Positions 1 to 5,861 of a stretch of DNA of 5,861 nt are shown piece after piece. The notes under the pieces were generated by a model. The model saw only the letters and a list, made by a program, of their open reading frames with translations. It had not been told where the DNA came from and did not search any database. The DNA lies in the NCBI GenBank assembly GCA_937927685.1, contig CALBSC010000011.1, positions 1 through 5,861 of the forward strand, read 5' to 3'. A program made the translations under genes and the position numbers. Every line of letters starts with the position of its first letter. Within the stretch, counting starts at the first letter, position 1. This DNA is from an uncultured Burkholderiales bacterium (GTDB lineage: Bacteria > Pseudomonadota > Gammaproteobacteria > Burkholderiales > Burkholderiaceae_C).

Positions 1-632
1 CCGATCTCCAGCCGCACTTCGGGGAAGCTGTTGGCGGTTTTGATGTAGTAGCAGTCTTTGTGTTTGTAATGAAACAGGGTGTCGGAGCCGTCGTAGTCCG
101 CCTCGTAGGGCACTTTGAAGGCGCTGGCGGCGCGGCTGTTGTAGCCAAAGTCGCCGTTTTGGTAATACAGCTCAAAGAAGTTGAGCAGGTAGTTGTAGAG
201 CTGGGCCTCCAGGTGGCCGGTGCTGTGCTGCTGAGCTTGCAGCCAGCGGTCCAGCCGCTCCAGGGTTTGTGTGAGTTTGTCGTCTTCCTCCAGCGAGCGA
301 ACGGCTTGGCGCAGGGCGTCTTGGAGTTTGGTGTCCTGCACGTTGGCAACGGTGCTTTCCCAGGCCTTTTTGGCCTTGAGCCCCAGCAACTCGCAGCGGT
401 TGGCCAGCCATTGGCGTTCGTCGGCATCGTCGGCGGAGCGGATGGCCTGCAGCTCGCGGCTGACGATGCGGCGCAGGTCTTGCTCGCCATCACCGCTGAT
501 GAGTTGCTCGATGTAGGTGCGTTTGAGGCGCAGCACCTTGAACAGGCCAAAGTCCAGCTCGTTGTGGTCGAACTGGAACATTTCGCGCAGGAAGTTTTGG
601 AACTGACTGAATGGTGTTTGTTCTTGTGTCAT
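1..632 (-). CDS. Type III-like (Mod family) site-specific DNA methyltransferase, N-terminal part (runs off window)
   Basis: An open frame starts at ATG 632-630 and stays open to position 1, giving 210 residues; the C-terminal part lies outside the window. Visible features resemble the N-terminal region of Mod-type adenine methyltransferases. Residues 21-35 read FDHNELDFGLFKVLR, like the conserved 'LDFGIYR' segment. Residues 145-162 (LYNYLLNFFELYYQNGDF) resemble the family's 'LYNFFSRYYxxGDF' block. Residues 191-199 (HKDCYYIKT) match its 'xDQYYIKT' block. Residues 45-140 are charged and probably helical. The SAM-binding FxGxG and catalytic (D/N)PPY motifs would lie downstream and cannot be checked here, so the methylase assignment rests on remembered family similarity. 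The start is supported by a purine-rich GAAGAG about 6 nt upstream, and it lies only 10 nt after the vapC stop, implying cotranscription. A restriction/helicase partner (Res) would be expected further left. Alternatives are another defence-associated methylase of the same fold. Confidence 0.68.
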   Translation of the reverse strand, partial: MTQEQTPFSQFQNFLREMFQFDHNELDFGLFKVLRLKRTYIEQLISGDGEQDLRRIVSRELQAIRSADDADERQWLANRCELLGLKAKKAWESTVANVQDTKLQDALRQAVRSLEEDDKLTQTLERLDRWLQAQQHSTGHLEAQLYNYLLNFFELYYQNGDFGYNSRAASAFKVPYEADYDGSDTLFHYKHKDCYYIKTANSFPEVRLEI

Positions 633-642
633 CTTTTGCTCT

Positions 643-1047
643 TCAATTCATGTCCGGCGCAATCAGCTGCACCGTTGGAAAGTAGCTCGCATAACGCCGC
701 ACATCCCGCGTGAGCACGGGCAGGCCCGCCACGGCGGCATGTGCGCCAATAAAGAAGTCGGCCAGCACATTGCTTTTGGTTCCGCCTTGTCTGCGGTATT
801 GCACAAAGGCTTTGCCCGCCAAAAACAGCGCGGGCTTGGGCGTCTCGATCACAGGGATTTGCAAATCGGCCAGCGTGGCATCCAGCGCCTCCACCGTGCT
901 AAAGGTCAGCGACAGTTCGGCATAAATCACAGGGTTGATGATTAGGCGATGGATTTGCGCCTGGGCGCGCAGTTGCGCAATGGACCAATCGGCCCATGTG
1001 GGATCGTTTTCAAGCACGTCCACCAGGACGTTGGTGTCGACCAGCAT
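643..1047 (-). CDS. vapC: PIN-domain ribonuclease toxin, VapC family
   Basis: This 134-residue protein is the size of a VapC toxin, a Mg-dependent RNase neutralised by the partner encoded just upstream. It opens with MLVDTNVLVDVLE, the classical PIN start. The four acidic residues expected of a PIN active site are visible: D4, E44 (YAELSL), D97 (NVLADFFIGAHA) and D115 (LTRDVRRY). The C-terminal pattern RRYASYFPTVQLIAP is also typical. I chose ATG 1047 because the PIN beta-strand starts there. A TTG at 1068 would add seven residues and overlap the vapB stop (TTGA); neither start has a clear Shine-Dalgarno site, so translation is probably coupled to vapB. The mod-like gene follows after 10 nt. 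The RNA target cannot be inferred. Confidence 0.93.
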   Translation of the reverse strand: MLVDTNVLVDVLENDPTWADWSIAQLRAQAQIHRLIINPVIYAELSLTFSTVEALDATLADLQIPVIETPKPALFLAGKAFVQYRRQGGTKSNVLADFFIGAHAAVAGLPVLTRDVRRYASYFPTVQLIAPDMN

Positions 1048-1064
1048 GAGGCTGTGCGTTGGGC

Positions 1065-1313
1065 TCAAGCGCGCAGCAGGGCCATGAGGTCTTGCGTTTT
1101 CCAGGGCACGTCGGCCTTGCCACGGGCGGCTTCAAAGCGGTCGGGCTGAGGGCGTGTTTTGCTGCTGGCTTGGCCGCTGTCGGCCTTGTGCAACACCACT
1201 TCCCCGTGGCGGTTCACCGCAAAATCCATCGCGCTGCCGGGGGTCAAGCCCATGGCGTCGCGGATGGGCTTGGGGATGGTGACCTGGCCCTTGGTGGTCA
1301 ACGTGGTGGTCAT
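1065..1313 (-). CDS. vapB: AbrB/SpoVT-type antitoxin, VapB family
   Basis: This 82-residue protein has a SpoVT-AbrB swapped-hairpin DNA-binding domain over residues 2-45: TTTLTTKGQVTIPKPIRDAMG matches the family pattern 'T-KGQ-TIP--IR--LG', followed by G26 and the VVLHK strand. Residues 46-58 form a polar, proline-containing linker. Residues 59-81 (RFEAARGKADVPWKTQDLMALL) form the tail that in VapB proteins wraps around the toxin and blocks its active site. The ATG at 1313 is preceded by AGGGAG four bases away. Antitoxin-before-toxin order and the very short spacing to vapC are standard for type II modules. By family knowledge the VapBC complex represses its own promoter, and an inverted repeat upstream fits this. 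Confidence 0.94.
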   Translation of the reverse strand: MTTTLTTKGQVTIPKPIRDAMGLTPGSAMDFAVNRHGEVVLHKADSGQASSKTRPQPDRFEAARGKADVPWKTQDLMALLRA

Positions 1314-1317
1314 GCGA

Positions 1318-1323
1318 CTCCCT
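1318..1323 (-). promoter_or_regulatory. Shine-Dalgarno site of vapB
   Basis: On the minus strand AGGGAG lies four bases before the vapB ATG (CAGGGAGTCGCATG). It is the clearest ribosome-binding site on the minus strand in this window and fixes the vapB start. Confidence 0.65.
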
Positions 1324-1335
1324 GGTCAATCGGCA

Positions 1336-1365
1336 GTGTTACCGCAAGACCGTATGGTAATACAA
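1336..1365 (-). promoter_or_regulatory. Candidate vapBC promoter with overlapping inverted-repeat operator
   Basis: The plus strand reads GTGTTACC (1336-1343), then 12 bases, then GGTAATAC (1356-1363). The arms are complementary at seven of eight positions, with TTACC/GGTAA perfect. On the minus strand the same stretch offers a -35-like TTGTAT (1365-1360), an 18-base spacer and a -10-like TAACAC (1341-1336), about 23 bases before the vapB ATG. The repeat arms therefore cover both promoter elements, the arrangement expected for autorepression by a VapBC complex. The promoter boxes are weak matches to sigma-70, and the operator is inference. Confidence 0.42.
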
Positions 1366-1403
1366 GCACCCCGCGCCGCGAACGGCCGCAGGGCCAGGCG
1401 CCC

Positions 1404-2489
1404 TCAAACCGCGGGCAGGTAACCCTGCCCCTGCATCGCCTGCAGATGCTGAACGATGCATTCCTCCGTGTCGATGCACCCCCCAAACCCCGCCTGCCGC
1501 AGCTTGATGGTCGACACGATGGGCGGCACCGCCAGCGGCCGTTGCGCCGCGAAGTTGGTGTCGGCGTATTGCCATGACAGGCCGATCAGCGCGTCCAGGT
1601 CGGCCACGCGCAAGCCTTCACGCTGCGCGATCTGCCGCCACAGCCCCGCCAGCGGCGGCATGGTGTCGCGCAGCCGCTGCGGCACGGGTTCACCCAGTTC
1701 CAGCCCGAAGTGCGCCGCCAGCCGGGGCCACAGCGTGGGCCACAGGATCACGTCGCCGTTGCCGATGTTGAAGGCCTCGCCGTGGGCCTGCGGTGCGCCC
1801 CAGGCCCATTCGATGGCTTCGGCGATCAGGCGGGCGTCGGTGCATTCGGTCAGCAGGTGGGGGTGGCCGGGATAGGTCAGCGGCAGGCCGCGCTCCCGGC
1901 ACAGCACGGCATAGGCGCCCAGCGCGGCCACCGGGTTCATGGCGCTGCCCACCGCCACGCCCAGCACGATCTGCGGGCGCAAGATGGTCCAGGCACAGCC
2001 GGTGCGCTGCGCGTGTTCTTCCACCAGGTCTTGCTGGTCGAAGTAGAAGTTGACGTGGTCGCGCAGTGCGTCCTGCTCACGCGCGGGCACCCGCATGGCG
2101 CGGCCGGTGTGCACGCCATAGGCCTTGGTGCCCTGCAGCAGGGTGATGTGCTGGAGGGGCGCATCGGCCAGCGCGGCCAGGGTGTTGGCCAGCATGCGGG
2201 TGTTCAGCGCCATGTTGTCGGCGCTGCGCCAGCCCTGCACCAGCTGGGGCTGCTCATGCAGAGCCGCGTAGACCACATGGGTCACGTCGCGGTGCGGGGC
2301 CAGGGCGGCGCGGGCGGCGTCGGCGTCTTGCAGGTCGGCGCGCAGCCAGGTGGCATCTGGCGCAAAGTCGGCGGCGCGGCGGGCCAGGCCCACGGCCTGC
2401 ACATCGCTGCGGCCGCTGAACCGCTCCATCGCGGCGCGGCCCACCATGCCCAGGGCGCCCACCACCAAAACCTTGCGGGCGGCCGTCAT
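1404..2489 (-). CDS. PRISE-type SDR oxidoreductase (progesterone 5-beta-reductase/iridoid synthase-like enone reductase)
   Basis: This 361-residue protein is an atypical (extended) short-chain dehydrogenase, expected to be soluble and NAD(P)H-dependent. Residues 6-17 (KVLVVGALGMVG) form the first Rossmann strand and a GxxGxxG loop. Two blocks mark the PRISE family, which reduces the C=C bond of activated enones. LLQGTKAYG (117-125) corresponds to 'TGxKHYxGP' and carries K122. NFYFDQQDLVEE (147-158) corresponds to 'NFYYxxED' and carries the likely catalytic Y149. WTILRPQIVLG (167-177) and the FNIGNGD block (240-246) are also family-like. Length is close to the usual 350-390. The ATG at 2489 starts right at the Rossmann domain; the frame stays open upstream to 2780, but that stretch has no domain and crosses the intergenic region. 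The Shine-Dalgarno site is weak. It diverges from a Liv-type importer, so its substrate may be the imported compound or a derivative; this is inference. A general NAD-dependent epimerase/dehydratase label would also fit. Confidence 0.85.
   Translation of the reverse strand: MTAARKVLVVGALGMVGRAAMERFSGRSDVQAVGLARRAADFAPDATWLRADLQDADAARAALAPHRDVTHVVYAALHEQPQLVQGWRSADNMALNTRMLANTLAALADAPLQHITLLQGTKAYGVHTGRAMRVPAREQDALRDHVNFYFDQQDLVEEHAQRTGCAWTILRPQIVLGVAVGSAMNPVAALGAYAVLCRERGLPLTYPGHPHLLTECTDARLIAEAIEWAWGAPQAHGEAFNIGNGDVILWPTLWPRLAAHFGLELGEPVPQRLRDTMPPLAGLWRQIAQREGLRVADLDALIGLSWQYADTNFAAQRPLAVPPIVSTIKLRQAGFGGCIDTEECIVQHLQAMQGQGYLPAV
1413..1430 (-). other. Perfect stem-loop at the 3' end of the reductase gene
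   Basis: On the minus strand GGGCAGG, loop GTTA and CCTGCCC form a perfect 7-bp GC-rich stem over the last codons of the reductase, ending eight bases before its stop codon begins. No T-run follows, so it is not a standard intrinsic terminator. It could pause polymerase, stabilise the mRNA end or be incidental in GC-rich DNA. No better terminator is visible between the reductase (stop at 1404) and vapB, so some read-through into vapBC is possible. Confidence 0.3.
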
Positions 2490-2523
2490 GCCAGCGCCCC
2501 CGCCCGCCTGCCCTGCCCTGCTG

Positions 2524-2595
2524 TTGCCGCCATGCTTGCTGCCCTGCCTGTCGTGGTGACCGCATGCTACGTACTGCCCGGTATTGCCGCCATGC
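2524..2595 (+). repeat. Exact 12-base direct repeat, TTGCCGCCATGC
   Basis: TTGCCGCCATGC occurs at 2524-2535 and again at 2584-2595, exactly 60 bases apart. The second copy runs into the palindrome CATGCGTGCATG. The copies could be binding sites for a regulator of the divergent genes or a chance repeat in GC-rich DNA. Confidence 0.4.
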
Positions 2596-2622
2596 GTGCA
2601 TGCCCGCACCAGATGCGCGCCA

Positions 2623-2653
2623 GTCAATACCCCGTGGGGCAACCCGCATTGAC
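2623..2653. promoter_or_regulatory. Inverted repeat GTCAAT-N19-ATTGAC, possible operator
   Basis: GTCAAT (2623-2628) and ATTGAC (2648-2653) are perfectly complementary arms separated by 19 bases. The right arm overlaps the -35 box of the transporter promoter, and the left arm reads TTGACT toward the reductase. This could be a regulator site or two divergent -35 boxes. Statistical support is weak for 6-base arms. Confidence 0.3.
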
Positions 2654-2678
2654 GCTGCAACATACCGGCTGGTACTGT
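2649..2678 (+). promoter_or_regulatory. Candidate sigma-70 promoter of the Liv-type operon
   Basis: TTGACG (2649-2654) matches five of six -35 bases. After 18 bases comes TACTGT (2673-2678), which keeps only the TA---T positions of a -10 box. The predicted transcript would start near 2685 and carry a leader of about 47 bases. A short inverted repeat, TACC-GGCT-GGTA (2663-2674), lies in the spacer and could be part of an operator. The weak -10 would suit an activator-dependent promoter; this is inference. Confidence 0.4.
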
Positions 2679-2719
2679 GCCTGCCGGTCCGGTGCAGCAG
2701 CGCCGAGAACCCCCACAAC

Positions 2720-2724
2720 AGGAG
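2720..2724 (+). promoter_or_regulatory. Shine-Dalgarno site of the binding-protein gene
   Basis: AGGAG is followed by a 7-base spacer and ATG at 2732. It is the strongest ribosome-binding site in the window, decides the start of the binding protein against longer upstream readings, and fits the high expression needed for a periplasmic receptor. Confidence 0.8.
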
Positions 2725-2731
2725 ACACCCG

Positions 2732-3864
2732 ATGAAGCTGATTCGCACCCTGTTGGCCGCCTGCACGCTGGGCCTGTCACTGGCCGCCGTGGCGCAGTCC
2801 ACCGTGAAGGTGGGCGTGATCCTGCCGCTGTCGGGCGGCGCCGGGCCGCAGGGCCAGCATGTCACCAACGCCATCAACGTGATGGCCGCGCTGATCAACG
2901 ACGCCGGCGGCGTGCTGGGCAAGAAGATCGAGATCGTCTCGCGTGACGATGAATCCACCCCCGCGGTGGGTGTCTCCCGCGCCACCGAGCTGGCCAGCGC
3001 CGGCGTGGCGGTGGTGATCGAGGGCTGGAACAGCCCCGTCACCCTGGCGATGCAGCCGGTGCTGGCGCGCGCCGGCATCCTCGACATCACCGCCATCAGC
3101 AAGGCCGACGCCATCCTGTCGGGCGAGGGCAACCCGATGGCGGTGCGGCTCAACAGCAGCAACTCGCAAGACGGCGCGGTGATTGCCAACTACATCGCCA
3201 ACGTGGCCAAGGCCAAGCACATCGCCTTTCTCACCCAGAACGACGCCTACGGCAACGGCGCCATGGCCTCGATCGAAGGCGAGCTGAAGAAGCTGAACTG
3301 GGCCTACGAAAAAGTGGCCGAAGAGAAATTCCCCTTCGCCCAGGCCGATTTCCGCGTGGCGATGACGAACGTGGTGGCGGCCAAGCCCGACCTCACCGTG
3401 GCCATCAATGCGAATGAAGGCCTGGGCATGCCGGCCACCATCCGCCAGGCCCGGCAATCGCGCCTGCCGGGCAAGTTCGTGGCGGCGGTGGGCACGGTGG
3501 CGCCCAGCGTGATCGAGGTGGCGGGCGACGCGGCCAACGGCCTGATCGGCGCCGACATCTACTTTCCGCAGGTGGAGCCGTTTGCCTCCAACCCGGCCAA
3601 CCTGAAGTTCGTGGCCAAGAGCCAGGAGATGTTCAAGTACACGCCCGACAAGTTCATGGCCCTGGGCGCCACCGCGCTGCAGGTGTGGGCCATGGCCGCC
3701 AACGAGCTGAAGACGCTGGACCGCGCGGCGATTGCCAAGCGCATCCGCGGCGGCAGCTTCAAGGGCACGGTGATGGGCGACATCACCTTCGAGCCGAACG
3801 GCCAGCTGGGGTCCAAGCACTATCTGTTCACCGTGCAGGCCAACAAGATCGTCGTCAGCCCCTG

Positions 3865-3865
<1 letters not shown>
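2732..3865 (+). CDS. Periplasmic substrate-binding protein of a branched-chain amino acid-type (HAAT) ABC transporter
   Basis: This 377-residue protein is the receptor of the importer encoded downstream. Residues 1-21 form a Sec signal peptide: basic start (K2, R5), hydrophobic core and AVA before Q22 as the likely cleavage site. The mature part is a type 1 periplasmic binding fold like LivJ/LivK (Peripla_BP_6). It opens with VKVGVILPLSGGAGPQGQ (25-42), has the INDAGGVLGKKIEIVSRDDES segment (55-75), a probable ligand-contact loop GWNSPVT (98-104), the hinge-region DAYGNG motif (171-176), and a C-terminal FKGTVMGDITFEPNGQ block (343-358) typical of the family. The start follows a strong AGGAG. 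The stop overlaps the ATPase gene start (TGATG). The binding residues differ enough from LivJ that leucine should not be assumed; relatives carry amino acids, amides, aromatic acids or urea. Confidence 0.93.
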
Positions 3866-4634
<769 letters not shown>

Positions 4635-4638
<4 letters not shown>

Positions 4639-5387
4639 ACACGCCCACTGCATCGGTTCTCAAAGTGCGCGGCCTGCAGGCCAGCTACGCCGGCAACCTG
4701 GCGCTGGACCTCAGCGCGCTCGACCTGGCCGCCGGCGAGGTGGTGGGCGTGGTCGGCCCCAACGGCGCGGGCAAATCCACCCTGGTGAATGCGCTGATGG
4801 GCTGGTCTCGCGGCGCGCCGCGGCTGGCCGGCCACGTGGAACTGGGCGGCCAGCGCATCGACGCCTGGCCCACCCACCAGCGGGTGCGCGCCGGCCTGCT
4901 GCTGGTGCCCGAGGGCAAGCTGGTGTTTGCCCAGATGAATGTGGAAGAAAACCTGTCGCGCAGCCAGGAGCCGCCCGCCGAGCCCGGCCGCCGCCTCTAC
5001 AGCCGCGACGAGGTGTATGAGCTGTTTCCCCGCCTGAAGGAACGCCGCCAGCACCTGGGCGCGCAACTTTCGGGCGGTGAGCGGCAGATGCTGGGCATTG
5101 GCCGGGCGCTGATGATGGGGCCGCGCGCCCTGCTGCTCGACGAGCCCTCCATCGGCCTGGCGCCCAAGCTGGTGGAGCAGGTGCTGCTGACCCTGCGCAC
5201 CCTGGCCCAGGCCGGCCTGGCCATCCTGCTGGTGGAGCAGAACGTGCGCGCCGCCATGGCCGTGGTCGACCGCCTGGTGCTGATCGAGCGGGGCCGCATG
5301 GTGCTGGAAGGGCCGGCCCAGGTGGTGGGCAACGATCCGCGCATTGCCGAGGCATACCTGGGCGCCACCGCGCACGCATCCAAATGA
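4635..5387 (+). CDS. livF: LivF-like ATP-binding protein of HAAT-family ABC transporter
   Basis: This 250-residue protein is the second ATPase and would pair with the LivG-like subunit. It shows Walker A GPNGAGKST (41-49), the LivF-specific VPEGKLVFAQMNVEENL block (91-107) where other ABC proteins have the Q-loop, a canonical signature LSGGERQ (145-151), Walker B ALLLDEP (165-171) with D169 and E170, the SIGLAP D-loop, and LVEQN (199-203) with Gln in place of the switch His, as is normal for LivF. The C-terminal block GPAQVVGNDPRIAEAYLG (226-243) is also typical. It overlaps the preceding gene by four bases (ATGA), indicating translational coupling. The canonical signature here contrasts with the altered one in the partner ATPase. 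Confidence 0.95.
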
Positions 5388-5861
5388 ACCTTCTTCAGCA
5401 AGTTCTGAACGGCCTGGTCATGGGCCATGCCTATGCCCTGGTGGCCATCGGCTGGACGCTGCTGCTGGGCGTGGCCCGGCTGGTGAATTTCGGCCACGGC
5501 CAGATGTACATGCTGGGTGCGTTTGTCACCTGGTGGGCGGTGGTCAAGGCCGGCGTGCCGTATGCGCTGGCCCTGCCCATTGCCATGGCCTGCGGCGCCG
5601 TGCTGGGCGCGGGCATGCAGCGGGTGATGCTGCGTGCCACCTTCGAGCAGAACCTGGTGTCCATCATGATCATGACGCTGGGCTTCGGCTACGTCATCCA
5701 CGGTGCGGCGGCCCTGGTCTTTGGCTCGACTGGCCAGATCCTGGACACGGCGATGTCGCGCCACGAGATCACCTTGGGCGAGCTGTGGATCACCGGGCAA
5801 GACCTGGCGATCGTGGTCGCGGCCATTCTGGTGTTTCTCGGCCTGCGCTGGCTGCTGGACG
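5384..5861 (+). CDS. livH: LivH-like permease of HAAT-family ABC transporter (3' end outside window)
   Basis: The first 159 residues of an inner-membrane permease are present; the family is about 290-310 long, so roughly half is missing. The start MNLLQQVLNGLVMGHAYALVAI matches the LivH amino end ('LNGL--G--YALIALG'). NFGHGQMYMLGAF (35-47) matches the conserved NFAHGE-YM-GAY segment. Hydrophobic stretches that look like membrane spans lie near residues 10-32, 40-54, 58-77, 91-113 and 140-156. The frame is intact to the edge. ATG at 5384 overlaps the LivF stop by four bases (ATGA) with no obvious Shine-Dalgarno site, so coupling is likely. A second permease (LivM-like) is expected directly downstream. 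Confidence 0.94.
   Translation, partial: MNLLQQVLNGLVMGHAYALVAIGWTLLLGVARLVNFGHGQMYMLGAFVTWWAVVKAGVPYALALPIAMACGAVLGAGMQRVMLRATFEQNLVSIMIMTLGFGYVIHGAAALVFGSTGQILDTAMSRHEITLGELWITGQDLAIVVAAILVFLGLRWLLD

Larger units (their letters stand above)
2490..2731. other. Divergent intergenic region between reductase and transporter operon
   Basis: These 242 bases separate two divergent genes and carry no convincing gene. Frames are open through it on both strands, but without recognisable domains. The reductase-proximal part is low-complexity GC-rich sequence with repeated CCTGCC-like units. The central part has a 12-base direct repeat and the palindrome CATGCGTGCATG (2591-2602). The transporter-proximal part has CCCCGTGGGG (2630-2639), a candidate promoter and a strong ribosome-binding site. 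I see no convincing promoter for the reductase; the best -35-like sequence is TTGACT on the minus strand (2627-2622), without a matching -10. Confidence 0.6.

Noticed and set aside
60..713. 217-residue plus-strand open frame at the left edge
   Set aside because: It is antisense to the methyltransferase-like gene and the end of vapC, has low-complexity Val/Gly/Leu/Gln composition and no domain; the minus-strand frame explains the sequence.
2564..2731. Upstream extension of the binding protein to 2564
   Set aside because: It would bury the signal peptide and ignore the strong AGGAG placed seven bases before ATG 2732.
1710..2735. 341-residue plus-strand frame opposite the reductase
   Set aside because: Rich in Gly/His/Gln/Ala as expected of an antisense shadow in GC-rich DNA, and it runs through the intergenic promoter region.
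2753..2764. Lipobox-like LAAC at residues 8-11 of the binding protein
   Set aside because: The Cys sits too early, inside the hydrophobic core rather than after it; AVA-Q at 19-22 is a better signal peptidase I site.
2490..2780. 97-residue N-terminal extension of the reductase to 2780
   Set aside because: The extension is Cys/Gly/Arg-rich without structure, crosses the intergenic region and enters the antisense of the binding-protein signal peptide; the Rossmann motif begins just after ATG 2489.
2777..3820. 347-residue minus-strand frame opposite the binding protein
   Set aside because: His/Gly/Arg-rich composition is the mirror of G/C third positions in the real gene; no recognisable motif.

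Overview
The window looks like the chromosome of a GC-rich betaproteobacterium, most plausibly Burkholderiales/Comamonadaceae (Acidovorax- or Hydrogenophaga-like). This rests on codon use strongly biased to G/C in third positions and on the tightly overlapped Liv-type transporter genes. It is an impression from reading, not a database match. The window has two parts that meet near 1364-1403.

Left part (about 1-1363, minus strand): a defence/stability cassette read right to left. An AbrB-type antitoxin (vapB, 1065-1313) is followed by a PIN-domain toxin (vapC, ending at 643). Only 10 nt later begins a DNA-methyltransferase-like gene (632 to beyond position 1) whose first 210 residues resemble the N-terminal region of type III-like Mod/site-specific DNA methyltransferases. 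A candidate promoter with an overlapping inverted repeat precedes vapB and could drive all three genes. This part is visibly less GC-rich than the right part.

Middle (1404-2489, minus strand): an atypical short-chain dehydrogenase of the PRISE type (progesterone 5-beta-reductase/iridoid synthase-like enone reductases), with a GxxGxxG nucleotide-binding motif and the family's Lys and Tyr. It is transcribed divergently from the transporter operon across a 242-bp intergenic region (2490-2731). That region holds a candidate promoter, several inverted repeats and a strong Shine-Dalgarno site for the transporter operon.

Right part (2732-5861, plus strand): the start of a branched-chain-amino-acid-type (HAAT/Liv) ABC importer. 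In order it has a secreted substrate-binding protein, a LivG-like ATPase, a LivF-like ATPase and a LivH-like permease cut by the window edge. Each gene overlaps the next by 1-4 bases, so they are surely one translationally coupled operon, and a LivM-like permease is expected beyond the edge. The substrate cannot be read from the sequence. The divergent enone reductase hints at, but does not prove, a hydrophobic or carboxylated organic substrate rather than leucine.

No RNA genes, insertion sequences, CRISPR arrays or origins were seen. No clearly new system is evident. The points most worth checking are the vapBC-methyltransferase operon and the PRISE reductase/Liv transporter pairing.
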